This document shows positions 7,965 through 16,644 of a DNA stretch of 23,930 nucleotides, piece by piece. Positions within the stretch are counted from its first letter, which is position 1, and each line of letters begins with the position of its first letter. The notes beneath the pieces are model-generated. The model was not told the origin of the DNA. It saw only the letters and a program-made list of their open reading frames with translations, and made no database searches. The DNA lies in contig JASGMO010000003.1 in assembly GCA_030156465.1 (NCBI GenBank), positions 1-23,930 on the forward strand. The letters run 5' to 3'. The DNA is from Patescibacteria group bacterium. GTDB taxonomy: Bacteria; Patescibacteriota; Minisyncoccia; Minisyncoccales; Minisyncoccaceae. Both the position numbers and the translations under genes were made by a program.

Positions 7965-10008
7965 CTTGCCTTGCTAGTAAATAACAAACAGTTGATTCTG
8001 CCCCTTGATTAATATTTAAAGATTCCTTTCCTAAACCATCATAGCATCCTCCCGTTGAATCATCATAAACCACTTGCCTCAAGTGGTTTTTTCCTAAAAA
8101 CCATTCAAAAGCAATAATTGCTTTCTCTCTATATTCTTCTTTCTTAGTTATTTCATATGCATAAACCAATAATTCAACCATTGATGCTGGATCTTCTGGT
8201 TGCTGGTCAAAAAGAGCTCTCCTCTTATTTTTCAAAAACCAACCATCTTGACCTATAGGAATATATTTATTTTTACTAAAAGTTTTACTTATTAAAAATT
8301 CAATACTTTTTTGAGCCACATCAAGATATTTTTCATCATTTAAATTAGAGTAAGCGAACAACAATGCTTCTGGAATTCTACTACTTGAATAAGTTAAGCA
8401 ATCTTCAAACCAATTCCATTTCTTATTCTTCCCTTTTGTGAATAATCTTACTAAATCATCCGCAAATTTTTTCATTAATTCTTTTTCTTCTTTTAGCCCT
8501 AAAATAGTAAATGCTTTTGCTCTCGGTGATTTAATATTTTTAATATATGGCAATGCTTTATTAAAGATATCTTTTCCTTTTGATGTTTTCCCTAGCGCCC
8601 AAAGAACTCTCCCTTGAACATCTTCTGCAATTTCCTTATTTTCAACAATTCTATCTTTATTAACATAGTTGTAAAAACTTCCATCTTCCCTTTGATTTTT
8701 TCTAATAAAGTTTAAATAAATTTCTGCTAGCTTTTTTTCCTTTTCATTAACTGCCACTATCAATGCTCTAGCGTTGTCATCCATTGAATAACCACACTCC
8801 ATATTAGGAATAGTATTATTCGCAAACTGAACTATTCCGTAGTCATCAGTTAATCTCTTCAGATGATCAAGTTTTAATTTAGGACATTCTAAGACAATGC
8901 CCATATATTCTTTATAAATCCCAATGTGTGACAAAGCGACATTATCCCAAGTCATAAATCTTGATTCTATATAAGCATTAAGACCCATCTGCTTAGTTTC
9001 TTGAAAATTATTTACCAGCTTAAGAATAGCTTTAGATATTTCATCAGGATTTCTAAAACCAACTAAAATACCTTTATTGTCTTTGATAATATTTTTAGCA
9101 TAAGATGTGCTTGTACTAATCACTGGTCTACCGCAACCCAAAGCAAAAGATATTGTACCGCTGGCAGACTGCTTGGGATCAAGCATTGGAGATAAGTATA
9201 CGTCAGTTGCGTTTAAAAAATATTCAATATCTTTAGAGTATAAATATTTATTATAAAAAATAACATTTTTTTGAAGCCCTAGACGAACCACCTCGTTTTC
9301 CAAAAAATTTCTGTATTTCTCTCCCTCTTTTCTCTTAACTACTGGATGAGTTTCTCCTAAGATGAGATATTTAATATTAGGAAAATGCTTAACAACTTCA
9401 CTTAGCGCCTCTATAAAATATTCTATTCCCTTACCCTCACTAATTAAACCATATGTTGATAAAACAATATTATTCTCTAGCTTAAGCTCTTTTTTTTCTT
9501 TTTCACCATCCGACAATGGAACATTTGGTATTCCATGAGGAATATATGAAATTAAATTTTTAGAAATATTATACTCTTCTTCAAGAATCTTTTTTGACTC
9601 GTGATTCATTACTATTATTGCTTTAACTTTCTGAGAAATCTTTTGAATTATTTCTATCCTTTTGTCTTCAGCTTGAGACAATACTGTATGGAAAGTAATA
9701 ATTACAGGTTTTTTAATCTCATCTAAAAAATAAAGAATATGGCTACCATATTCTCCACCGAAAATACCAAACTCGTGTTGGATATGGATTATCTTAACAT
9801 CATCGTTATTATTCAATTCCTCAGCTATTTTAACATAATCATCAATTTTACTTTCCCTAATCTCACCAATAACTTCTTTGCCATAATTATACTTCTCATC
9901 ACTCATAGCGATTATCCCTTTATCAATATTAATTGAATCAAAAAGGTCTCTTGTAAAAGTTGCTATTCCACATTCTCTAGGGATAAAAGTTGAAATAAAT
10001 ACTAACAT
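7942..10008 (-). CDS. GT4 glycosyltransferase fused to an alpha/alpha-toroid glycosidase-like domain
   Basis: A 688-residue, two-part protein. Residues 1 to about 365 are a GT-B glycosyltransferase of the GT4 type: ECGIATFTRDLF near the start, HIQHEFGIFGGEYG (about 75-88), a GLISEGKGIEY motif (about 195-205), and the donor-site region around SPMLDPKQSASGTISFALGCGRPV. Residues from about 370 to the end are repeated helical hairpins with DDNARAL, EDVQGRVLWALG, DPASMVELLVYAYE and NINQGAEST, resembling (alpha/alpha)6-barrel sugar enzymes such as the AGE/epimerase group. The ATG at 10008 overlaps the GH130 stop by 7 bases; the frame is open further upstream, but that part lies inside the GH130 gene. 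It is last in the thpR-murC...murL operon. A role in making or trimming a mannose-type surface glycan is an inference from the GH130 neighbour. Confidence 0.82.
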   Translation of the reverse strand: MLVFISTFIPRECGIATFTRDLFDSINIDKGIIAMSDEKYNYGKEVIGEIRESKIDDYVKIAEELNNNDDVKIIHIQHEFGIFGGEYGSHILYFLDEIKKPVIITFHTVLSQAEDKRIEIIQKISQKVKAIIVMNHESKKILEEEYNISKNLISYIPHGIPNVPLSDGEKEKKELKLENNIVLSTYGLISEGKGIEYFIEALSEVVKHFPNIKYLILGETHPVVKRKEGEKYRNFLENEVVRLGLQKNVIFYNKYLYSKDIEYFLNATDVYLSPMLDPKQSASGTISFALGCGRPVISTSTSYAKNIIKDNKGILVGFRNPDEISKAILKLVNNFQETKQMGLNAYIESRFMTWDNVALSHIGIYKEYMGIVLECPKLKLDHLKRLTDDYGIVQFANNTIPNMECGYSMDDNARALIVAVNEKEKKLAEIYLNFIRKNQREDGSFYNYVNKDRIVENKEIAEDVQGRVLWALGKTSKGKDIFNKALPYIKNIKSPRAKAFTILGLKEEKELMKKFADDLVRLFTKGKNKKWNWFEDCLTYSSSRIPEALLFAYSNLNDEKYLDVAQKSIEFLISKTFSKNKYIPIGQDGWFLKNKRRALFDQQPEDPASMVELLVYAYEITKKEEYREKAIIAFEWFLGKNHLRQVVYDDSTGGCYDGLGKESLNINQGAESTVCYLLARQAIEKVLS

Positions 10009-10976
10009 AATTTTTTGAGTAAATCTTTTAATGATAATTCTGCGACACCGATTCTTTTGTCTGCTGCACCATAATAAATACACAACTTGTCACCCAAAAT
10101 AGCTGATCCTGTAGCAAAAACTACATTAGAAACAACTCCTTCTTTCTCCCAATACTCTGTCGGTGAAAACAACGGTTCTTTTAGTCGTGATATTACTTTC
10201 AATGGGTTGTTAAGATCAAGCAATGCTACTGATGTATGATATATTCTATCATCATCAACAGAGTGAAATATAATAAGCCAACCATAAGGAGTTTTAATCG
10301 GAGGACAACCACCGCCGACATGCTTACCTTCAATGCAATCTATTACTATTGATTCATTAATATTCTTAAGTTGATTTATCCAAAAATCATTATTAATTTC
10401 ATCAAAACTATCAAATGAAATTATTTGTATGTCTGGAAGCACACGAATCATCATATAAAACTTTCCATTAATTTTTTCAGGAAATAAAAAAACATCTTTA
10501 GCCCAGAATAAAACATCTTCGCCAACATTTTTGATATATAAATCTGCTTGATCTACATATCTTTGATAACTTTTCATTATTTCTCTCGCTTCGCTATATT
10601 TAATTGTCGGCGTAATTATACCCTTCTTTTGAAGATTGAATAAATCACTACCTGTTGCATATGCTGTCACAGCATTTTTCCCATCATAGGCAACATAGAA
10701 AACATAGAAGATATCTTCAACTTTAACGATTCTAGCATCCTCAACTCCATGACGCTCACAATCAAAATCCCTGTTGATTATTGGTTCATTCCATCTTTCA
10801 ACAACTTGATTATTTTTATCAAGCTTAACGTAGCCAATGGAAGAATTCATAGTTGAGCTAATTGCTCTATAGAACATATGGACAAAATCACCTTCTTGAT
10901 AACACCCAGGATTAAAGACACCATTTATTTCAAACTCATTATCTGTTTTTTCCAGTATTAATTTCTTTTTAATCAT
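10002..10976 (-). CDS. GH130-family beta-mannoside phosphorylase/hydrolase-like protein
   Basis: A 324-residue five-bladed beta-propeller of glycoside hydrolase family 130. Seen: NPG and FYRA near the N-terminus, GVEDARI (about 76-82), KDVFLFPEKINGKFYM (about 160-175), GGGCPPIKT followed by GWLIIFH (about 217-235), and the C-terminal ATGSA and YYGAADKRIGVA strings. Family members phosphorolyse or hydrolyse beta-1,4- or beta-1,2-mannosides. Which reaction occurs cannot be read here. The ATG overlaps the murL stop by four bases and its own stop overlaps the GT4 fusion start, so the pair is translationally coupled and probably acts on the same glycan. There is no signal peptide, so it acts in the cytoplasm. 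Confidence 0.87.
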   Translation of the reverse strand: MIKKKLILEKTDNEFEINGVFNPGCYQEGDFVHMFYRAISSTMNSSIGYVKLDKNNQVVERWNEPIINRDFDCERHGVEDARIVKVEDIFYVFYVAYDGKNAVTAYATGSDLFNLQKKGIITPTIKYSEAREIMKSYQRYVDQADLYIKNVGEDVLFWAKDVFLFPEKINGKFYMMIRVLPDIQIISFDSFDEINNDFWINQLKNINESIVIDCIEGKHVGGGCPPIKTPYGWLIIFHSVDDDRIYHTSVALLDLNNPLKVISRLKEPLFSPTEYWEKEGVVSNVVFATGSAILGDKLCIYYGAADKRIGVAELSLKDLLKKLC

Positions 10977-12259
10977 AATTTAAATTCTTTAGGTATAAAA
11001 TTTTTAGTATTCCAATGATCCATAACTTCTGAAGCCATCTTTTCCCAGTTCTTGTATTTAGGTAATATATTTTTTTCAAAATGTTTTATCATAAAAGGAC
11101 TTTCTCCTTTTTTGTATCCCAAATAAAGAGCAACTAAAACTTCACGCCTTGTGCCAACACACTCAAATGGCTTGATCTTCTTTTCCCCTGTTAATTCTTT
11201 TAATATTGGTAATAACTTTTTATTCTCAAATAAATCTTCTTGAAAAATATTTAACAATTCCTCTTTGGTTAAAAAAGGATAAAGTATCAAGTAAACAAAT
11301 AAGCACTTTGAACAATTATTACACCATTTACCGGCTTTCTTTTTTGTTCCAGAGTTTGTTTTATTCGCCTCGTTACAACTCAAAAATATATTATGATAAT
11401 CTTTCATATGAGAAAAAATTAATCCAATCTGAATTTCATATAACATTCTTAGAGCACTAAAATATTCTACATTTTCTATTAAATAGTTAGAACAGTATTT
11501 TCTAAAGTCTTTCTCAAATTCATATGTTTTTGAATATTGATGATTTATCTTCTTCCCGAGCCAGACAACATTTTCTTCGTTGGCACTATCTTCATTAGAA
11601 AAAGCAATGTATTTTTTATTGAATAAATAAGAAACTAGAACAGATAAGAATGATAAATAAGCTACAAAAGGAGTGTGCCCATTATAATATCCTTTTTTAT
11701 TCATTTCTAAGAGATTCTTTTCAATTTTTCTTCTAGCAATTATTAGTTCTTTTCCACCAACCATTTTTAAAATTATTTTATCGGGATTAAGGGCAAAGCA
11801 AGCTGGATTTTTATCTTTAAAAATATTAAGTGTTACTGCAGAATCTTTACCTCCACCAACAGGGATAATTATTTTTTTACCAGTAACCTTGCCTTTTTTA
11901 AAATTACTCTCGCCTTCAGAAATAATTTTAATTGATTGTTTTTTAATTTTATTCTCATAAAAAAATTGACCCATTCCATTAATCAATAATTTTTCCCACC
12001 AAGATATTTGACTTTTATTTAACTTCCCTGCCTTAACAATAATTTGAGAACAGCAAGTGGATTTCCAGTAAGAAAACATTTCTATCATTCCTAAATTAAA
12101 AACTAGGTTGTCTACTACCTTTTTGTTTTTTCCTTTTAGGGAAACATTTTCAATAATAACCTTAGGTGTAAACTTAATATCATCAGTTGTGAATAAAAAT
12201 GATATGTGAAGATTTTTACCTACTATTTTGTAAGAATATTTTTCGTAATAAAATTTCAT
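10973..12259 (-). CDS. murL: UDP-MurNAc-L-Ala-L-Glu epimerase, MurL-like
   Basis: A 428-residue protein resembling MurL, which uses ATP (giving AMP and PPi) to convert the terminal L-Glu of UDP-MurNAc-L-Ala-L-Glu to D-Glu. An ATP-pyrophosphatase loop, PVGGGKDS, lies at residues 133-140. NGHTPF (193-198) and SNEDSANEENV (221-231) match strings I associate with MurL. Cys295, then CNNCSKC (313-319), form a Cys-rich tail like those of PP-loop enzymes. It lies between mraY and GH130 with ATGA overlaps on both sides, inside a peptidoglycan operon whose MurD has MurD2-type motifs. The assignment rests on remembered family motifs plus context. The main alternative is another PP-loop ATPase acting on a cell-wall or tRNA substrate. 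Confidence 0.78.
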   Translation of the reverse strand: MKFYYEKYSYKIVGKNLHISFLFTTDDIKFTPKVIIENVSLKGKNKKVVDNLVFNLGMIEMFSYWKSTCCSQIIVKAGKLNKSQISWWEKLLINGMGQFFYENKIKKQSIKIISEGESNFKKGKVTGKKIIIPVGGGKDSAVTLNIFKDKNPACFALNPDKIILKMVGGKELIIARRKIEKNLLEMNKKGYYNGHTPFVAYLSFLSVLVSYLFNKKYIAFSNEDSANEENVVWLGKKINHQYSKTYEFEKDFRKYCSNYLIENVEYFSALRMLYEIQIGLIFSHMKDYHNIFLSCNEANKTNSGTKKKAGKWCNNCSKCLFVYLILYPFLTKEELLNIFQEDLFENKKLLPILKELTGEKKIKPFECVGTRREVLVALYLGYKKGESPFMIKHFEKNILPKYKNWEKMASEVMDHWNTKNFIPKEFKL

Positions 12260-13335
12260 CTTAATAATTGAATTGAAACTCCTAGTATTGCTAATAATAC
12301 ACTAATAATCCAAAACCTCATCGTAATTTGATAGGGCTTCCATCCTTTTGCTTCTAAATGATGATGGATTGGTGTTGATTGCCAGATTTTTTTCCCTCTA
12401 GTTTTTTTAGATATTAACTGTATTATCACCGACCCTGTTTCTATCACTAAAACTCCAGCGATAATTGGCAAAACAACTATAGAATTAGTAATAAAAGCCA
12501 CTGCTGTCATCGCCATTGTGAGCCCCAAAATACCTGTTTCCCCCATATAAAACTTGGCGGGTGGGATATTGAACCAAAGGAAGCTAAATAATGTTCCGCA
12601 TATAATTAAACAAAGGGCTGATAAATCATACATTCCTTGGCTAAGAGCAATAAAAGCAAACGCTCCAAAGATGGATCCAAATACTCCTCCGGCTAAACCA
12701 TCAAGACCATCAACCACTCCAGAAGCCCAGGAAGCTAAACTTACTATGACATATAAAACTACAAACCATATTCCAATGTCTAAATAGGTGCCATAGGGAA
12801 AATCAAACAACAATGGAATATAAATTGAACTCCATCCCAATTTATAATAAAGCCAAGAACCACCGATAATTCCAATAATCGTAACAAGTATCAATCTTGT
12901 TTTAAACTTTAGCCCCCCGCCAATATATTTTCCTTTACCATAAACAACTAAAATATCATCAACAAGTCCTATTATTGAAGCGGTAATTAATGCAAATAAT
13001 GGTATCCAAGTTTGCTCCCTTGAAAAAAAGTTTAATTTTTCAATCCACCATACATCAGTAATTTTTCCTAGCACTAATAATATTAATAAAAGAATAACTA
13101 TACTTAACCATATAACTATTCCTCCGCCCCTAGGAGTATTAGTTTCTTTTTCTTTATGAAAAGAAAGAAATACTGAAGCTTCTTTCCCATCTATTGTTTT
13201 TTCTCTTGCCCTCTTTTTCCAAAATTCTATTTTATACAAAAAAGGAACTAAAAAATGAGCAACAACGGTAGAAATTATTGCTGACGCAAATGCTAAAACC
13301 AATATTTTAATTACACTAAAAGTTAAAATACCCAT
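12256..13335 (-). CDS. mraY: Phospho-MurNAc-pentapeptide transferase
   Basis: Polytopic membrane enzyme of 359 residues that transfers phospho-MurNAc-pentapeptide from UDP to undecaprenyl phosphate, giving lipid I. Seen: KETNTPRGGG (63-72, the MraY 'TPTMGG' region), the aspartate pair in GLVDD (123-127), DGLDGLAGG (209-217), a 'FxMGDxGS'-like site as MGETGIL (264-270) and the MraY-specific PIHHHLEAKGW (322-332). The last string separates it from WecA-type enzymes. It is odd in two places: the metal-binding aspartate of the MGD motif is glutamate here, and the residue before DGLDG is Val where Thr or Ala is usual. It overlaps murL by four bases and follows the carboxypeptidase gene by 4 bp. 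Confidence 0.95.
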   Translation of the reverse strand: MGILTFSVIKILVLAFASAIISTVVAHFLVPFLYKIEFWKKRAREKTIDGKEASVFLSFHKEKETNTPRGGGIVIWLSIVILLLILLVLGKITDVWWIEKLNFFSREQTWIPLFALITASIIGLVDDILVVYGKGKYIGGGLKFKTRLILVTIIGIIGGSWLYYKLGWSSIYIPLLFDFPYGTYLDIGIWFVVLYVIVSLASWASGVVDGLDGLAGGVFGSIFGAFAFIALSQGMYDLSALCLIICGTLFSFLWFNIPPAKFYMGETGILGLTMAMTAVAFITNSIVVLPIIAGVLVIETGSVIIQLISKKTRGKKIWQSTPIHHHLEAKGWKPYQITMRFWIISVLLAILGVSIQLLR

Positions 13336-13339
13336 AATA

Positions 13340-14239
13340 TTACCAAATAAACGATTGCTCTAACCATTGTTCTAATTTTCTTGCTTCATTGAACCTATCA
13401 TTAGCACCCGCAATAATATTAACTACATAACCATCGCTATTATTAACAGAAAAATTTTTTAATATCAAAATTAAGCAACCATTAGCCCTGTAAGTATAAC
13501 CTGTTTTCCCCCATAAATAACCATCGCTTTCTTTTAATAAAACATTAGTATTTCTAATCTTTCTATTAACTCCACTATAACTAGTTAATTCTTTTTCTGA
13601 CAAGGAAAGTATTTCTGTTATCAAGTGATGATTCTCTAATATATAAACTACCATTTTTTTTAAATCATCAGCAGTAGAAACATTATATAAACTTCCTTCA
13701 TCTAATCCACTTGGATTAACAAATCTAGTATCTTTCATATTCAACTCTGATGCTTTTTGATTCATCTTGTATATGAAAGTACTTCTACCAATTTTCTCTG
13801 CAAGGGCCTCTGCCCCATCATTACTTGATTCTATTAATGTAATATATAAAAGATCTTTAATGGTCATAATTTCTCCGACTTGTAAACTTCCCGCAGTTCC
13901 ATAGGTGGCAACTGATGAAGCACTGATTGAAACTAATTCATCAAGATCATAATTCTCTAAAACGATTATTGCGGTCATCAACTTGGTTAGTGAGGCAATA
14001 GCAATTGGTTCATTTATTTTATTTTCTGATAAGAGAATCTCTTTTTTGTCTTTAATAAAAACAGAAAGAAAATTATTTGAATCTAAATTTAATTCATTAA
14101 TTTTATCTTTGCTTAGGGGCCTAAACAGATCTACGCTCTCGGCTTTAATTTCTTGACTTTGAATAGTAAAATCATTTTCTTTAATAAAGAAAAAAGATAA
14201 TAACAAAACAAAAGTAATTGGAATAATTAATTTATTCAT
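13340..14239 (-). CDS. D-alanyl-D-alanine carboxypeptidase (peptidase S11, PBP5-type)
   Basis: A 299-residue serine peptidase that trims the terminal D-Ala of peptidoglycan stem peptides outside the membrane. The three penicillin-binding motifs are intact: SLTK (83-86, nucleophile Ser83), SSN (138-140) and KTG (245-247). An N-terminal hydrophobic stretch (about residues 3-19) is a signal peptide or membrane anchor; no cysteine lipobox is visible. NPSGLDEGS, typical of S11 enzymes, is at about 175-183. It is short compared with E. coli DacA because the C-terminal membrane-anchoring domain is missing, so the N-terminal segment may be the anchor. It overlaps aspS by four bases and precedes mraY. 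An endopeptidase activity (PBP7-type) is possible. Confidence 0.92.
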   Translation of the reverse strand: MNKLIIPITFVLLLSFFFIKENDFTIQSQEIKAESVDLFRPLSKDKINELNLDSNNFLSVFIKDKKEILLSENKINEPIAIASLTKLMTAIIVLENYDLDELVSISASSVATYGTAGSLQVGEIMTIKDLLYITLIESSNDGAEALAEKIGRSTFIYKMNQKASELNMKDTRFVNPSGLDEGSLYNVSTADDLKKMVVYILENHHLITEILSLSEKELTSYSGVNRKIRNTNVLLKESDGYLWGKTGYTYRANGCLILILKNFSVNNSDGYVVNIIAGANDRFNEARKLEQWLEQSFIW

Positions 14240-15468
14240 GGAATAATTCTTTTAACATCTCTCGGGAACAAAACTGCTTCTTTAATACTATCAAGATTTA
14301 AAATTTGCTTAATAATTCTTTCAGATCCCATCCCCCAACCACCATGTGGCGGTATTGCATGCTTAAAAGCGTCAACATAGAATTCCATTCCTTCTATTTT
14401 TATATTTTTCTTTTTCATACTTTCAATCAATTGATCATATTCATTTATTCTTTGCCCCCCTGTTGCTATTTCCAATCCTTTGTATAATAAATCAAATCCC
14501 ATCGCCTCTTCTCCTTCAGACATCGTATAAAATGGCCTATAATCTATTGGATAATGAGTTAAGAATATAAAGTCAGAATTAAGTTCTTCTTTTGCATATT
14601 TTCCAGCCAAATCTTCACCCTTAGGGTCAATGTCCGTATCTTCTGGAATATCATAATCATATTTTTCTTTAATAATTTTTCTTATCTCTGACAATTTAAT
14701 ACAAGGTATTTCTTCTGGAACATCTTCAATACCCATTTGAGCAAACATTTTTTTAACCACACGATTAAGCGTTTTAATAACATCATAAAAATCATCAATA
14801 TAACCCATTTCTGCGTCTAAACTAATATATTCATTAACATGTCTTGTTGTAAAATGTGGCTCAGCTCTAAAAACAGGCCCTACTTCAAAAACCCTATCAA
14901 AAACACCGACCATAATTTGCTTATAAAATTGTGGGCTTTGTGCTAGTACTGCTTTTTTATCAAAATAATCAACTTGAAAGAAGTTTGCTCCACCTTCACT
15001 AGCTGATCCCAATATTTTAGGAGTCTTTATTTCAACAAAACCCTCATCTCTCATTGCCTCATCATAACTTTTTAGTAAAAGATCATAAAGTCTAAATATT
15101 GATTGTACTTTAGGATGCCTTAATGAAATAGCTCTATAGTCAAGCAAGGTATTAAGATTTAAATTGATATCATCTTTTTCTAAATCAAACGGTAGTGTTT
15201 CCTTATTCTTAGTAATTATCTCAATATTTTCAGCCTTCATTTCATATCCCCCTTTGGCTCTTTCATCCTTCTTAATCAATCCTTCAATTGAAACAATGTC
15301 TCCCGGGCTAACATCTATATCTTTATTTGCGACAACTTGCACAACACCTGAATAATCTCTGACAATTAAAAAGGATATATTGCCTAAATTTCTAATATTA
15401 AAAATTCTACCCTTTATGGTAATTTTCTCTCCTTCGTGATTTGATATTTCTTCTATTAACAATCTCAT
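14236..15468 (-). CDS. aspS: Aspartate--tRNA ligase, archaeal (type 2) form
   Basis: Class IIb synthetase of 410 residues. An N-terminal OB-fold anticodon-binding domain (about 1-100) is followed directly by the catalytic core without the large GAD insertion of ordinary bacterial AspRS. This is the layout of archaeal AspRS. Core motifs seen: GSASEGGANFFQVDYF and LAQSPQFYKQ (about 150-185), motif 2 FRAEPHFTTRHVNEY, and motif 3 GGWGMGSERII near the C-terminus. With gatA and gatC nearby it may be non-discriminating and charge tRNA(Asn) with Asp for later amidation. AsnRS has the same layout, but the SEGG and AQSPQ strings fit AspRS. It lies 1 bp after the membrane/coiled-coil gene and overlaps the carboxypeptidase gene by four bases. 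Confidence 0.9.
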   Translation of the reverse strand: MRLLIEEISNHEGEKITIKGRIFNIRNLGNISFLIVRDYSGVVQVVANKDIDVSPGDIVSIEGLIKKDERAKGGYEMKAENIEIITKNKETLPFDLEKDDINLNLNTLLDYRAISLRHPKVQSIFRLYDLLLKSYDEAMRDEGFVEIKTPKILGSASEGGANFFQVDYFDKKAVLAQSPQFYKQIMVGVFDRVFEVGPVFRAEPHFTTRHVNEYISLDAEMGYIDDFYDVIKTLNRVVKKMFAQMGIEDVPEEIPCIKLSEIRKIIKEKYDYDIPEDTDIDPKGEDLAGKYAKEELNSDFIFLTHYPIDYRPFYTMSEGEEAMGFDLLYKGLEIATGGQRINEYDQLIESMKKKNIKIEGMEFYVDAFKHAIPPHGGWGMGSERIIKQILNLDSIKEAVLFPRDVKRIIP

Positions 15469-15469
15469 A

Positions 15470-16636
15470 TTATTTGTTTTCTTCTAATTCTTTAATTTTT
15501 GATTTTAATTCAATCATTTTGTTTTCTCTCTCCATAAATGCTTCGCTGAAATATTCTAGTTCTCTTATCTTGTCCTCTAGCTCCAGTGTTTTTCTTTCTA
15601 ATTCTTTTGTCCTCTCTTTAATCACTTTTTCTAGAGTATCGTTGAGGCCTTGAAGTTCTTTTGTCCTTTCTTCTACCTTTTTCTCTAATATTGAGTTTGT
15701 ATTCTCAAGGTAGTTTTTTATTTCAGTAAGTTCTGCATTTTTTGCTTCAATTTCTTTTGTCCCCTCTTTAATCTTTTTTTCAAAAGCAATTTTTTGATCA
15801 ACTAAATCACTAGAATGCTTTAAAACCAAAAATGAGAGTATAGAAATTAAAGCAAAGACAACTATTCTTTCTATAGTTGATATATTTATACTAGGAAATA
15901 TAATGAAAGATGAGAGAAATGTCAAAATTGCAATTACAAGAATGTCATTCGTCGCTATTGAAGATAATGGCTTTTTGTTAATAAGGATATATGCCATCAC
16001 AAGAGCATAAATTGGTATTGTTAGATAAAACAATGGATAAAAATTATATCCATAGATTGGCAACATATCAACGAAAATTATTCCTAGCGCTACTAAAGCA
16101 ATAACTAACCAAAAAACAATTTCACTTTTTGTTTTTGCTCCGTTTTTACCTTTCCATATTTTAAATATATTATAAAACGGTAATGTTAATAAAATTAAAA
16201 TAAAGAAAGAGAATAAGTAATGGATCAATCCTCCGACTCCCCAATCTCCCCATTGATAAAAAAATATTCCATTAACAACAACTTCTTTGTCTAAAAAGAA
16301 AACCAAAAAAGCAGAAACAATATAAATAATTAAAAATTGTAATTTAGTTGTTTTGATCTTACAAAAAGATACCGTGAAGTGATAAAGGAATATCGGCATT
16401 AAAAATATTGAAAGTAATAAAAGTTTATCTAAAACAATACCTCCCCTCATATTCTGAAAGACACTATCTTGCCAAATAATAAAGGCGGTCAAGGCCCATA
16501 GGAATTGAGCAAAAGCAAGAAATAGAAACAACATACTTTCCTGCTTCTTGTTTTTAACTAAAACAAACAAACCAACCAACAGAATAAAAATACTGCTTGG
16601 GATTATTAAATATATTGAAAATGGTATTTCCATCAT
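15470..16636 (-). CDS. 7TM sensor-like membrane protein with long C-terminal coiled coil, no kinase domain
   Basis: A 388-residue protein. The first ~270 residues contain about eight hydrophobic segments and resemble the N-terminal 7TM sensor region found in some histidine kinases. The remaining ~115 residues are a charged coiled coil with repeated units (KEGTKEIE, KVEERTKELQ, KERTKELER), the 'signalling helix' pattern that normally leads into a kinase or cyclase. Here the protein stops at ELEENK with no catalytic domain. It lies between murC and aspS in the cell-wall operon, 9 bp after murC and 1 bp before aspS. It may be a scaffold or receptor linked to wall synthesis. The function is unknown. 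Confidence 0.72.
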   Translation of the reverse strand: MMEIPFSIYLIIPSSIFILLVGLFVLVKNKKQESMLFLFLAFAQFLWALTAFIIWQDSVFQNMRGGIVLDKLLLLSIFLMPIFLYHFTVSFCKIKTTKLQFLIIYIVSAFLVFFLDKEVVVNGIFFYQWGDWGVGGLIHYLFSFFILILLTLPFYNIFKIWKGKNGAKTKSEIVFWLVIALVALGIIFVDMLPIYGYNFYPLFYLTIPIYALVMAYILINKKPLSSIATNDILVIAILTFLSSFIIFPSINISTIERIVVFALISILSFLVLKHSSDLVDQKIAFEKKIKEGTKEIEAKNAELTEIKNYLENTNSILEKKVEERTKELQGLNDTLEKVIKERTKELERKTLELEDKIRELEYFSEAFMERENKMIELKSKIKELEENK

Positions 16637-16644
16637 ATTTTTAT

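Noticed and set aside
10009..10083. 25-residue extension of the GT4 fusion
   Set aside because: It lies wholly inside the GH130 gene, is unlike a GT4 N-terminus, and the ATG at 10008 gives the usual short overlap.
14236..15468. Asparaginyl-tRNA synthetase instead of AspRS
   Set aside because: The domain layout is shared, but the SEGG and AQSPQFYKQ strings are those of archaeal-type AspRS.
15441..15653. Plus-strand Ser-rich open frame
   Set aside because: It is the shadow of the Glu/Lys-rich coiled coil on the minus strand; no family features.
15590..15800. Internal repeats suggesting a repeat element
   Set aside because: The similarity is protein-level heptad repetition of the coiled coil, not a mobile or tandem DNA repeat.
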